Source of the DNA: Nocardioides sp. cx-173
GTDB lineage: Bacteria > Actinomycetota > Actinomycetes > Propionibacteriales > Nocardioidaceae
Direction: 5' to 3'
Length of the DNA stretch: 64,000 bases
NCBI RefSeq assembly: GCF_021117365.1
Contig: NZ_CP088262.1
Span: forward strand, 1 to 64,000
A program made the position numbers and the translations under genes. The notes under the pieces are model-generated. The model had not been told where the DNA came from and searched no databases. It was given only the letters and a program-made list of their open reading frames with translations. This document shows, piece by piece, positions 39,932 to 48,898 of this stretch (position 1 is its first letter; each line of letters starts with the position of its first letter).

Positions 39932-40894
39932 GTCGAAGCGCCAGTCGGAGTCAAAGGACGTGAGCTGGAAGCGGGCGGTCGTACGGCGCAGCGCCTCGGC
40001 GGTGACCTCGTCCCCGAACGGGTCGAAGTAGTCGAGCAGCCGGGTGAGGTAGAGGTAGGACAGCGCGTCGAACCGGTCGAGGAAGACGTCGCCCTGGTGC
40101 TGGAGGTAGTGCTCGACCTCGAAGTCCGGCTCGAATGTCCAGTCGTCGCCGTGCCGGCGGCGGCGGTGCGCGAACTTGGTGTCCAGCGACTGCGCCGACA
40201 CGTAGGTGATGTGGGCCATCATCCGGGCGATCTTCTGCCCGCGCCACGGGAACACGCCCTGCTCGACGTAGCGGCCACCGCAGAAGTCGGGGTCGGACAT
40301 GATCGCCTGGCGCCCCGTGGCGGAGAACGCGATGTTCTCCGCCGTCAGCCGCGAGGACGCGGCCACGAGCACCGCCCGGTCGATCGCCTGGGGGTCGTCG
40401 ATCGCCCACTGCAGCACCTGCATGCCGCCCAGGGACCCCCCGACCGCGGCGTGCAGGCGCTCCACCCCCAGGTGCGCGACCAGCCGCCGGTGCACGGCGA
40501 CCAGGTCGCTCATGTGCAGCATCGGGAAGTCGAGGCAGTACGGCGCCCCGGTGGCGGGGTCCACCGAGAGCGGCCCGGTCGTCCCCGAGCAGCCGCCGAG
40601 CAGGTTCGCGGAGATCACGAAGAACCGGTCGGTGTCGACCGGTTTGCCCGGGCCGATGAGGTTGTCCCACCAGCCGCGCCGCTTGGCCCCGACGTGCAGC
40701 CCGGCGGCGTGGGCGTCGCCGGTGAGCGCGTGGCAAACGAAGACCGCGTTGTCGCGCGCAGGCGACAACTCCCCGTAGGTCTCATAGGCGACCTCGACGT
40801 GGTCGAGGCGACCTCCGCCACGCAGGAGCAGCGGGTCGTCGGCGTCCGCCAGGACGACCCGCTGCGTCTCGACGTAGCCGAGCGCGCCCGTCAC
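39785..40894 (-). CDS. metX: Homoserine O-acetyltransferase
   Basis: MetX transfers acetyl from acetyl-CoA to homoserine, the entry step of methionine synthesis by direct sulfhydrylation. The 369-residue alpha/beta hydrolase has the nucleophile elbow GGSLGGMQ with Ser154, the LLGGCSGTTGP oxyanion segment at about 99-108, and the closing FGHDSFL with the catalytic His near 350. Its GTG start overlaps the metY stop as GTGA, so metY and metX are translationally coupled. An acyl-specificity prediction (acetyl versus succinyl) is from family resemblance only. Confidence 0.94.
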   Translation of the reverse strand: MTGALGYVETQRVVLADADDPLLLRGGGRLDHVEVAYETYGELSPARDNAVFVCHALTGDAHAAGLHVGAKRRGWWDNLIGPGKPVDTDRFFVISANLLGGCSGTTGPLSVDPATGAPYCLDFPMLHMSDLVAVHRRLVAHLGVERLHAAVGGSLGGMQVLQWAIDDPQAIDRAVLVAASSRLTAENIAFSATGRQAIMSDPDFCGGRYVEQGVFPWRGQKIARMMAHITYVSAQSLDTKFAHRRRRHGDDWTFEPDFEVEHYLQHQGDVFLDRFDALSYLYLTRLLDYFDPFGDEVTAEALRRTTARFQLTSFDSDWRFDSRQSEVLAGHLAALGVEVDWAELASPFGHDSFLLEPPGYHERIAAFLA

Positions 40895-42174
40895 TTGCTG
40901 GCGGCCAGCGCCTGGTCCAGGTCGGCGATGAGGTCCTCGACGTTCTCGATGCCGATCGACAGGCGGACCATGTCCTCGGGCACGCCGGCGGCGACGAGCT
41001 CCTCGGGGGTCAGCTGGCTGTGGGTCGTGGTGGCGTTGTGGATCGCCAGCGACTTGGCGTCGCCGATGTTGGCCAGGTGGCTGAACAGGCCCAGCGACTC
41101 GATGAAGCGCTTGCCCCCGTCGCGGCCGGACTTCACGCCGAAGCTCAGGATGCCGCCGTAGCCCTTGCCGGTGCCGATGCGGTCGTGGACCTCCTTGTAG
41201 GGGCTGTCGGCCAGGCCGGGGTAGCTCACCCACGACACCGAGTCGTGCGCGGCGAGGTACTGCGCGACCTGCAGCGCGTTGGCGCTGTGGCGCTCCATGC
41301 GCAGGTGCAGCGTCTCGAGGCCCTGGAGGAACAGCCAGGAGTTCATGGGCGTGATCGCCCCGCCGGTGTTGCGCAGCAGCACCGTGCGCGCCCGGATGAT
41401 GTAGGCCGCCGGCCCGACCGCGTCGGTCCACACGACGCCGTGGTAGGCCGGGTCGGGCTTGGTCAGGCCCGGGAACCGGTCGGCGTGGGCGGCCCAGTCG
41501 AAGCGCCCGGAGTCCACGATGACGCCGCCGATCGAGGTGCCGTGGCCGCCGATGAACTTGGTCGCGGCGTGCACGACCACGTCGGCGCCCTGCTCCAGCG
41601 CGCGCACGAGGTACGGCGTCGGGGCGGTGTTGTCGATGATCAGCGGCAGCCCCAGGGCGTGCGCGGCCTCGGACCAGGCCGGGATGTCGATGACGTTGAT
41701 CTTGGGGTTGCCGACCGTCTCGCCGAACACCAGGCGGGTCTTGTCGTCGACGGCGTTCGCGAGGTCCTCGGGCTTCTCGGGGTCGACGAAGCGCACCTCG
41801 ATGCCGAACTGCGGCAGCGTGTGCGCGAACAGCGCGTAGGTGCCGCCGTACAGGGTCGAGAGCGCCACGATGTTGTCGCCGGCGTAGGTCAGGTTGAGCA
41901 CCGCGTACGTCGTGGCGGTGGAGCCGCTCGCGACGGCGAGCGCGCCCACGCCGCCCTCGAGCTGGGTCATCCGCTGCTCGAAGACGTCCTGGGTCGGGTT
42001 CATGATCCGGGTGTAGATGTTGCCCGGCTCGGCGAGGCTGAAGAGGTTGGCGGCGTGCTCGGTGTCGTTGAAGACGTAGGAGGTGGTCTGGTAGATCGGC
42101 ACCGCCCGGGCGTTCGTCGCGGGGTCGTGCTCCTGGCCGGCATGCACGGCCAGGGTCTCGGGACGGTAGGTCAT
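40891..42174 (-). CDS. metY: O-acetylhomoserine sulfhydrylase
   Basis: MetY uses PLP to make homocysteine from O-acetylhomoserine and sulfide. The 427-residue protein follows the Cys/Met-metabolism PLP family: RAVPIYQTTSYVF, GNIYTRIMNPTQ, VASGSTATTYAVLN, and the PLP lysine at 206 in HAATKFIGGHG. ATG 42174 has GCAGGAG 6 nt upstream and is preferred to an upstream GTG. metX follows in a 4-nt overlap, making the two-gene acetylhomoserine pathway. Confidence 0.95.
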   Translation of the reverse strand: MTYRPETLAVHAGQEHDPATNARAVPIYQTTSYVFNDTEHAANLFSLAEPGNIYTRIMNPTQDVFEQRMTQLEGGVGALAVASGSTATTYAVLNLTYAGDNIVALSTLYGGTYALFAHTLPQFGIEVRFVDPEKPEDLANAVDDKTRLVFGETVGNPKINVIDIPAWSEAAHALGLPLIIDNTAPTPYLVRALEQGADVVVHAATKFIGGHGTSIGGVIVDSGRFDWAAHADRFPGLTKPDPAYHGVVWTDAVGPAAYIIRARTVLLRNTGGAITPMNSWLFLQGLETLHLRMERHSANALQVAQYLAAHDSVSWVSYPGLADSPYKEVHDRIGTGKGYGGILSFGVKSGRDGGKRFIESLGLFSHLANIGDAKSLAIHNATTTHSQLTPEELVAAGVPEDMVRLSIGIENVEDLIADLDQALAASK

Positions 42175-42330
42175 CTGCGCTCCTGCGGTGATCGGTGGTG
42201 CCGTGGTCGTTGCAGCCACCGTAGGCAGGCGCCGGGACCTGCCCGGCCGAGTCCCGACTGCCGGACACCCGCACCGGAGGGGTCACCGGCCGCGGCGCCC
42301 TCGGCGGGGATAGTCCCGGACGTTTGTGTC

Positions 42331-42361
42331 GGTGGGAACAGCGTTCTCACCACACATGTGT
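42331..42361. promoter_or_regulatory. Candidate operator upstream of metY-metX
   Basis: GGTGGGAAC (42331-42339) and GTTCTCACC (42343-42351) form an inverted repeat with 8 of 9 matches around AGC. It is directly followed by the palindrome ACACATGTGT (42352-42361). It lies about 160-190 bp upstream of metY and just after the App1-like gene stop. It may bind a methionine or sulfur regulator, or act as the terminator of the preceding gene; there is no T-run. Confidence 0.42.
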
Positions 42362-42367
42362 CAGGGA

Positions 42368-43390
42368 CTACCGCCCAGGGAGGAGGTTGCGGCGCCGCAT
42401 GGCCACCGCCAGCCCGGAGCCGTCGGGGGCCCAGACGGCGGGGGTGCCGCCCTCGGTGGCGGCGCTGGTGAGGGGGTCGGGGCCGGTGGGGACACCGTGC
42501 TGGGCGAGCTGCTCGCCGACGCTGAGCTGGCGGATCGCGATCGCGCGGACCCGGTCGGGATGGGCGACCGCGGCCTCGGCGTAGATGGTGGGGTCGTGCT
42601 GGCCGTCGTCCCCGACCAGCAGCCACCGCACCTGGGGCAGGTCCGCGAAGAGCCGCTCGAGCTGGGCATGCTTGTGGGCCGGCCCGGAGCGGAACCACCC
42701 GGTGCTCGTCGGACCCCAGTCGGTGAGGAGCAGCGGGCCGGGCGGGTAGCCGTGGCGGGCAAGGAAGTCGCCGAGCGCGGCCGCGGTGTTCCAGGCGCCG
42801 GTGGAGAGGTAGCAGAAGACGACGTCGGGGTGCGCCCTGACGATGTCGGCGTAGAGACCGGCCATGCCCGGCACGGGCGTGCGGGCGCTCTCGCGCACCA
42901 GGAACGCGTTGCGGAAGGCCACGAGGGGACGGGGCAGCATCGTCACGATCACGGTGTCGTCCACGTCGCTCACCACCCCGTACGTCGTCTCCGGGCCGAC
43001 GATGCGCAGCCGGGTCTCGACGGGTGTCGTGTCGCCCACCGAGAGCAGGGCGGTGGCCCAGCCCGAGGGCAGGTCGGCCGGCAGCCGGACGTCGACGTAG
43101 CCGTCGCGCCCGCTCGTCACGACGTGGGTCTCTCCCCCGAGCCGCACCGTCACGTCGATGCCGTCGGCCGACACCGTGGTGAAGCGGCGCCACCCGCGCC
43201 GCTCGGGTCGCTCGTCGCGCGGGGTCCCCGGCGGGGCGAGCAGGACCCGGGCGAGGACCCGCACCCAGCCCGGAGCGCCGTACCCCACGTACGGCGTGAG
43301 GTGCGGCGACCAGCCGCGCGCGGCGAGCCGGCGCTCGACGGCAGCGTGGATCCCGTCCTCGATCCGGGCGGCGCGGTGGGTCGGGCTCAT
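42368..43390 (-). CDS. App1-like DUF2183 phosphatase
   Basis: The 340-residue protein has a DUF2183 (phosphatidate phosphatase App1-type) HAD domain: the nucleophile motif VSDVDDTVI near 140-148, later the YLSTGAWN segment near 195, and GDDGQHD near 264. The N-terminal 130 residues form a beta-rich domain that often accompanies this family in actinobacteria. The lipid substrate is inferred from the fungal App1 enzyme. It diverges from the lipoprotein gene with 47 bp between starts. Confidence 0.85.
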   Translation of the reverse strand: MSPTHRAARIEDGIHAAVERRLAARGWSPHLTPYVGYGAPGWVRVLARVLLAPPGTPRDERPERRGWRRFTTVSADGIDVTVRLGGETHVVTSGRDGYVDVRLPADLPSGWATALLSVGDTTPVETRLRIVGPETTYGVVSDVDDTVIVTMLPRPLVAFRNAFLVRESARTPVPGMAGLYADIVRAHPDVVFCYLSTGAWNTAAALGDFLARHGYPPGPLLLTDWGPTSTGWFRSGPAHKHAQLERLFADLPQVRWLLVGDDGQHDPTIYAEAAVAHPDRVRAIAIRQLSVGEQLAQHGVPTGPDPLTSAATEGGTPAVWAPDGSGLAVAMRRRNLLPGR

Positions 43391-43437
43391 GCCGGGAACC
43401 TACCCGCGCGCCGGTTCGGCGGTGGCACACTGCCCCG

Positions 43438-44337
43438 GTGAGGTACTGGGGTGCCGCCCTCGCGGTCGCGGCGGCTGCGCTGAGCGGCTGCTCCGCAGGC
43501 GAGGTCGAGCCGGCGCCGGCGCCCCCGTCGTCCTCAGCCGGCGCGACGGCCGACGACCCGGAGGCCGACCCGGACCCGGCGCGTGCGGCGCTGGCGCTGG
43601 TGCCCGACGACGCCACGACGCTGGCGGTCACCGACTTCGACCAGGTCCGCCTCGAGCTCGGCGCGGCACTGCTGACCGGGGCCTCGGCGCCCGCGGAGCG
43701 GGAGGCCTTCTGGCGCAGGGCGATCGCGCAGGCTCCGCTGCTCTCGACGGGGGTCCTGCGCCCGTCGGACGCGCGGCTGCTGCGCGACTACGGGTTCGCG
43801 CAGGACGACGTCGCCTGGGAGGCGAGCTTCACCGGCCCGTCGGGCGAGGGCTGGCTGGCCGGACTGCGCGAGGGCCTCGACCTGACCGGCGTACGGCGCG
43901 CGGTCGCGGACGGCGTCGGGCCGCTGGCGGGCGGCGTGCTGGACGAGGAGGCCCGGGTGCTGGCCGTGGGGGCCGCTCCCGACGAGGGCGCGAGCTGGGG
44001 GGCGGAGCCGGTGCTCGTCGAGCTGGTCGGCGGCGCGGCGATGTCGACGTACGTCGAGCGGGGCTGCGTGTCGCCGGCCGATCCGGCGCTCGACGAGCTC
44101 GACGAGCTGGACGAGCTCGAGGCGTGGTCGGTGTCGCTGGGCGCCCTGCTGGCGACGGTGCGGCTCGGGGCGGATCGCGGCGACGCGTTCGCCCGGGTGC
44201 GGCTGGCGGAGCCGCCGTTCGCCCAGGGGGTGGCCGACCCGGTGAGCGGGCGGCTGGGCTACGCGATGACCGACCCCGCCCTGGCCGCGCGCCGCATCCT
44301 CGCGCGCGACGCGCCGTTCGCGGCGTGTGCGCCCTAG
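43438..44337 (+). CDS. Hypothetical lipoprotein
   Basis: I do not recognise the family. The 299-residue protein has a lipoprotein signal with a lipobox LSGC (Cys at residue 18), then a Pro/Ala/Asp-rich linker to about residue 45. A globular region follows that reads like a duplicated alpha-beta repeat, with DDATTLAVTDFDQVRLELGA and YGFAQDDVAWEASFTGPSGEG. Similar lipoproteins are common in Nocardioides-like genomes with no known role. The GTG start has no obvious ribosome-binding site, so the transcript may be leaderless. Confidence 0.7.
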   Translation: MRYWGAALAVAAAALSGCSAGEVEPAPAPPSSSAGATADDPEADPDPARAALALVPDDATTLAVTDFDQVRLELGAALLTGASAPAEREAFWRRAIAQAPLLSTGVLRPSDARLLRDYGFAQDDVAWEASFTGPSGEGWLAGLREGLDLTGVRRAVADGVGPLAGGVLDEEARVLAVGAAPDEGASWGAEPVLVELVGGAAMSTYVERGCVSPADPALDELDELDELEAWSVSLGALLATVRLGADRGDAFARVRLAEPPFAQGVADPVSGRLGYAMTDPALAARRILARDAPFAACAP

Positions 44338-44351
44338 CGGCCGGTCGGCCG

Positions 44352-46643
44352 TTACCTGCCCTCCGCGTCACCCGGCGGCGGACGCAGCGATGAGGGGCTG
44401 AAGAGCGCCCAGATCCGCCGGCGGAGGGAGACGCCGGCGGCGAGGCCGGAGCGGTGGTCGCGCACGAGCGCCCAGAACGCCGCCGCGTCGGCCGCGGGCG
44501 GCTCGTCGGCGCCGAAGATCCGGGAGTCGGCCTCGGCGGCCAGGGTCAGGAGCGAGCCGTCGCCGGTGGCCCCACCCACGACGCGCGCCTCGGCGGGACG
44601 GGTCAGGCCGGCGGGGACCGGGTGGCCGAGGTCGCGCGCGCGGTCGACCAGCTCGAGCCAGGCGCCGGCGTAGCGCGCGCTGACCCGGCGTGCGGCGAGG
44701 CGGCGCCGGCGGCGTACGACCTTCGCGAGCGGTACGGCGGACAGGAGGAGCACGATCACCAGCAGCACCATCCAGCGCCACGGCACGCCGCCGGAGCCGG
44801 CGCCTGCGTCCGGGGACAGGTCCTCCTCCTGCTCCTCGGCCTGCGGCTCCTCGGCCTCGGGCTCCTGCGCCTCGGGGCTCTGGGGCTGCAGCGGTGGGAA
44901 GGACCGCAGCTTCGGGCGCCCGACCTCGGACCGCTCGGGTGGCTTGTGCCCCATGAAGGCCTCCGTCGGCAGGGTGCGCCAGCTGCCGTCCTCGATGCGC
45001 ACCTCCACCCACGCCTGGATGTCCTTGCCGCGGACGGTGCCCGACCTGGGCACGACGGCCCCGACGACCACCCGGGCCGGCACCCCGAGCCGAGTCGCGA
45101 GGAGGGCCATCGCGGCGGCGTACTGCTCGTCGTCGCCGACGGTCGGGACCCCGAGCACGAAGTCGTCGCCCAGCCGCTCCTTGGCGTGGCCGGGTCGGTA
45201 GATCGCCTCCCAGGACGCGAAGCCGGAGCTGTAGCGCCCGACCTTCTTCAGCCGAGCGGCCACCTGGAAGAGCGCCTGCATGGGGTACGTCGTACCGACG
45301 GCCCAGGCGTCGACGGCGGGCTGGAGGAACGCCGCCTGGTCGTAGAGCTCGGGGTCGAGCTGCTCCGACGGCGACATCCACTGCTTGAGCGGGCCTCCGG
45401 TGACCCCGGTGGCGAACAGGTAGGCGTCACTCTTCTCCAGACCGTCGTCCATCACCGCGGTCTGGGTGGCGGGGTTGTAGCGCAGGTGCGACTGGGCGTC
45501 CTCGCGCGCGCTGCCCAGGAACTGGAAGGCCCGCACCGCCCCGAGGGTGGGCACCCACGGCATCGTGTAGTTGGCCGTCGGTCGGACCGTGACCCGGCGC
45601 TCCTTGCCCGAGGAGGGGTTCTCGATCGTCGTCGAGAGCCGCAGGAAGCGGTCGTCCTCGCGCTCCGGGTCGGTGTCGTTGTCGGCCTGCCAGCTGGACC
45701 CGTCGTAGGTGTCGAGGGCGGCCAGCCGCAGGCGGGCCCCCGTCGGGGCACCCTCGACCTCGAACAGCTTGGCGTTGAAGACGTTGCCCTCCTTCCTGCC
45801 TCGCTGCCGGGTGTAGTGGCGGAACTCGTCGAGCGGGGTCGAGAGCTTCTCCACCTGGTACGGCGCGAGGCGGCGGCTGAGCAGCAGCCGCTCGTCGGGC
45901 TGCGACGTACTGGCCAGGAGTCCGGCGACCAGGGCCACGACCACCACCAGTGCGACGCTGCCGACCAGCCGCCAGGCCCGCGCGGGGTCGGGCCCGTGGG
46001 CCGCCTCGTCCACGCGCAGGCCGCGCAGGCGCATCCACCACATGGCCAAGGTGCCGTAGCCGACTCCTTGGAGCAGCACCGACACCGGCTCCGGCTGGGC
46101 CAGCAGGAGCACCGCGCCCAGCATGAGCGTCGGGGGCACGAGCGGCAGCGCGGCGCGGGTGCTGCGCAGGGCGAGGGCGGCGCCGACACCGGCCGAGGTG
46201 AGGCTGAGCAGCACCGGCGCGATCAGCACCGCGCCGGAGCCGTCGATCGGGGGGTGCGTGCCGAGCAGGATCGGCCAGCCCTCGGCGTTGGCGCGGACCC
46301 CGGACTCCAGTGTCCGCAGGCCGTCCAGGCGCAGGGTGCCGTCGACGATCGGCCCGGAGGCCAGGTAGTAGCCGATCAACAGCACCAGGGTCACGATCTC
46401 CACGCCGCCGCGGGCGGAGACCACCGTGACCGCGACGAGGATGCCGGTCAGCGCCGCCAGCCCGCCCGCGACCCACCAGCCGGGCCCGCGGAAGGTCGAC
46501 TCCCAGCCGACCAGCGCGATCGCGGTGAGGCCGAAGACCAGCACCAGGTCCCAGACGTGGAAGGGCTGCACGGCCGGCTCGCGCGGCGGGGTCCGCGGCC
46601 GGGGTGCGGGCCGCAGGTGCGGCGTCAGGTCGGGGGCGCTCAC
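44352..46643 (-). CDS. Transglutaminase-like membrane protein, catalytic triad absent
   Basis: The 763-residue protein has the TgpA-like layout: six or seven membrane helices in the first 230 residues, an extracytoplasmic transglutaminase-like domain (about 380-560), a Pro/Glu-rich linker, one more helix near 615, and a cytoplasmic tail. The usual catalytic Cys is replaced in VGDDEQYAAAMALL, the His in DIQAWVEV, and the Asp in SWRTLPTEAF. It is therefore probably not an active enzyme. The GTG start overlaps the DUF58 stop by 4 nt (GTGA), placing it third in the moxR-DUF58 operon. Confidence 0.87.
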   Translation of the reverse strand: MSAPDLTPHLRPAPRPRTPPREPAVQPFHVWDLVLVFGLTAIALVGWESTFRGPGWWVAGGLAALTGILVAVTVVSARGGVEIVTLVLLIGYYLASGPIVDGTLRLDGLRTLESGVRANAEGWPILLGTHPPIDGSGAVLIAPVLLSLTSAGVGAALALRSTRAALPLVPPTLMLGAVLLLAQPEPVSVLLQGVGYGTLAMWWMRLRGLRVDEAAHGPDPARAWRLVGSVALVVVVALVAGLLASTSQPDERLLLSRRLAPYQVEKLSTPLDEFRHYTRQRGRKEGNVFNAKLFEVEGAPTGARLRLAALDTYDGSSWQADNDTDPEREDDRFLRLSTTIENPSSGKERRVTVRPTANYTMPWVPTLGAVRAFQFLGSAREDAQSHLRYNPATQTAVMDDGLEKSDAYLFATGVTGGPLKQWMSPSEQLDPELYDQAAFLQPAVDAWAVGTTYPMQALFQVAARLKKVGRYSSGFASWEAIYRPGHAKERLGDDFVLGVPTVGDDEQYAAAMALLATRLGVPARVVVGAVVPRSGTVRGKDIQAWVEVRIEDGSWRTLPTEAFMGHKPPERSEVGRPKLRSFPPLQPQSPEAQEPEAEEPQAEEQEEDLSPDAGAGSGGVPWRWMVLLVIVLLLSAVPLAKVVRRRRRLAARRVSARYAGAWLELVDRARDLGHPVPAGLTRPAEARVVGGATGDGSLLTLAAEADSRIFGADEPPAADAAAFWALVRDHRSGLAAGVSLRRRIWALFSPSSLRPPPGDAEGR

Positions 46644-47845
46644 AGCACGATCCCGCGCACGTGCGAGGCCAGCAGGCCGGGCAGCCGCTCCAGCGCGTCG
46701 ACGGTGACGAGCTGTGGGCCCTGGGCGCCGGGGGCGTCCGGGTCGGCGCGCGGGTCTGCGCGCAAGCCCAGGAACCGCACGTCGTCGGGGAAGGCGTCGC
46801 GCACCGCGGGTAGCAGCTCGGTGTCCAGCCGGCCGCCGGACACCACGATGAGCTGGCTGGCGTCGGGCGCGAGGTGCGCCGCCGTACGCGCCGAGACCAC
46901 CAGGTCCCCCGCGGCGAGCTCGGAGAAGCAGAACGCGTCCAGCACGTGCTGGGCCGCGCCCGAGAGCTGCTGGGGACCACAGACCAGGCTGAGGTCGAAC
47001 TCGTCGAGCGCCACCCTCATGACCACCGAGGCCGCGATCTGCAGCGCCAGCTCGAAGTCCTCGGGGTCGGCGTAGGCGGAGCGGGTGTCGTCGACCAGGA
47101 CGACGGCGTGGGTGCGCCGGGTGTCGTGGTACTGCCGGACGTACAGGCGCCCGGCTCGCGCCGACGAGCGCCAGTGGACGTGGCGCAGGTCGTCCCCGCG
47201 CACGTACTCGCGCAGGGCGTGGAAGGCCAGGTCGCTCATCGAGACCTGGTCGCTGGGGGTGCCCTCGAGGTCCTTCACCGAGCCGGGGCCGAGCCCCTCG
47301 ACCGAGACCATCCGCGGACGCACGAGCAGCTCGGCGGGCTCCGACCAGGCGGCGTGGCGCTGGAAGAACCCCAGCGGGTCGGTACGGCGGGCGCCCGCGG
47401 GCCCGACCCGGAGGACCCCCCGGCGTACGGCCGGCACCTCGAACTGCTCGGTCACCGGCTGGTTGCGCCGCAGCACCGGCAGCCGCACGTGGACCCGCTG
47501 CGCGCCCCTGCGCTCGTCGCGGTCCGCGTCGAGCGGGATCGTGACCAGCGGGTGGTAGAGCGGCGTGAGCCGCAGGTTGGTGACCCGCAGCTCGCCGGCG
47601 CCGGTCTCGCCGGCGGTCGTGTGCGCGGGGCGCAGCTCGAGTCGCGCACGCACCCGGGTGGGGAGGGCGAAGAGCAGCAGGGCGACCAGGACCAGGAGCC
47701 CGCACATGATCGCGATCAGCCGGAACTCCTCGTAGCCGGCCTGGCCGGCGACGACCGTGCTCACGACCCCGAGTGCGATCACGGACCGGCCGGCCGGGGT
47801 GGTCGTCGCGAGGGCGAGGCGCGCCGCGCGGCGCAGGTCAGGCAC
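46640..47845 (-). CDS. DUF58 protein
   Basis: DUF58 proteins accompany MoxR ATPases and transglutaminase-like membrane proteins. The 401-residue protein has two N-terminal membrane helices (about 25-60) followed by a beta-sandwich region and a vWA-like DUF58 domain: LVRPRMVSVEGL, the hallmark REYVRGDDLRHVHWRSSARAG as short blocks, and VVLVDDTRSAYADPE. It overlaps moxR by 8 nt and the transglutaminase-like gene by 4 nt. Confidence 0.92.
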   Translation of the reverse strand: MPDLRRAARLALATTTPAGRSVIALGVVSTVVAGQAGYEEFRLIAIMCGLLVLVALLLFALPTRVRARLELRPAHTTAGETGAGELRVTNLRLTPLYHPLVTIPLDADRDERRGAQRVHVRLPVLRRNQPVTEQFEVPAVRRGVLRVGPAGARRTDPLGFFQRHAAWSEPAELLVRPRMVSVEGLGPGSVKDLEGTPSDQVSMSDLAFHALREYVRGDDLRHVHWRSSARAGRLYVRQYHDTRRTHAVVLVDDTRSAYADPEDFELALQIAASVVMRVALDEFDLSLVCGPQQLSGAAQHVLDAFCFSELAAGDLVVSARTAAHLAPDASQLIVVSGGRLDTELLPAVRDAFPDDVRFLGLRADPRADPDAPGAQGPQLVTVDALERLPGLLASHVRGIVL

Positions 47846-48803
47846 GGTCGAGGGGCGGAGGCACCGCGGCCAGCAGCTGGCCGACGACGTCCGCGACGCT
47901 CACCCCGCTGAACTGCGACTGCGGGTCCAGCAGCAGCCGGTGGCACAGCACCGGCTCGGCGAGGGTGTTGATGTCCTCGGGCACGACCGCCGTACGGCCG
48001 TCGGCCGCCGCCCAGGTCTTGACCACGCGCACCAGCGCGAGGCAGCCGCGTGCCGAGAGCCCCATGCGCACGTGGCGCAGGTCGCGCGACGCCTCGGCGA
48101 GCTGGCGGATGTAGGTCACCAGCGACCGGTCGATGTGCACCTGGGCGGCCAGCGCCGCCATCTCGGCGACCATCGCGGTGGTCGCGATCGGCTTGACCAG
48201 CTCGGCGCGGTCGCGGATGTGGGAGGAGAGCAGCAGCTCCTCGGTGGACTCGGCGTCGGGGTAGCCCACCGAGCTCTTCATCAGGAACCGGTCGAGCTGG
48301 GCCTCGGGCAGCCGGTAGGTGCCGGCCTGCTCGATGGGGTTCTGGGTGGCGATCACCATGAAGGGCCGCGGCACGTCGTGGGTGACGCCGTCGACCGTGA
48401 CGTGCCCCTCCTCCATCACCTCGAGCAGCGCCGACTGGGTCTTGGGGGAGGCCCGGTTGATCTCGTCGGCCAGGACGATGTCGTGGAAGATCGGGCCCGG
48501 GTGGAACTCGAAGGTCCCCTTCTGCTGGTCGTAGACCGTCACCCCGGTGACGTCGGTCGGGAGCAGGTCCGGCGTGAACTGGATCCGCGCGTGGCTGCCC
48601 TCCACGGTGTTGGCCAGCGCCCGCGCGAGCATCGTCTTGCCGGTGCCGGGCAGGTCCTCCAGCAGCAGGTGGCCCTCGGACAGCAGGCAGGTGAGGGAGA
48701 GCCTGATCACGTGGTCCTTGCCCAGCAGGGCCTGGCCCATGTTGTCGGCCATGTCGGTGAACCCCGCGCGGAACCAGTGCGCCTGCTCGGTGCTCAACGT
48801 CAT
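47838..48803 (-). CDS. MoxR-family AAA+ ATPase
   Basis: The 321-residue ATPase has Walker A DLPGTGKT near 49-56, Walker B VLADEINRA near 110-118 and the sensor-1 region MVIATQNPIEQAGTY. The LDRFLMK segment carries the arginine finger. MoxR proteins act as chaperone-like ATPases that help assemble or activate partner complexes, here presumably the DUF58 and transglutaminase-like proteins encoded next. It is the first gene of this leftward three-gene operon; the SURF1 gene diverges from it. Confidence 0.93.
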   Translation of the reverse strand: MTLSTEQAHWFRAGFTDMADNMGQALLGKDHVIRLSLTCLLSEGHLLLEDLPGTGKTMLARALANTVEGSHARIQFTPDLLPTDVTGVTVYDQQKGTFEFHPGPIFHDIVLADEINRASPKTQSALLEVMEEGHVTVDGVTHDVPRPFMVIATQNPIEQAGTYRLPEAQLDRFLMKSSVGYPDAESTEELLLSSHIRDRAELVKPIATTAMVAEMAALAAQVHIDRSLVTYIRQLAEASRDLRHVRMGLSARGCLALVRVVKTWAAADGRTAVVPEDINTLAEPVLCHRLLLDPQSQFSGVSVADVVGQLLAAVPPPLDRA

Positions 48804-48898
48804 GGCGGGAGGCTACCGGTCGTCGGCTCACCTGGGGCGGGCTCTCGGCCGGATCCCCGGCCGGCCGGGTGCTCATCCCGCCTCCGTACCCTGGAGGG

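Noticed and set aside
42175..42367. SAM riboswitch upstream of metY
   Set aside because: I could not align the leader to the SAM-II or SAM-IV core; only an inverted repeat and a palindrome stand out.
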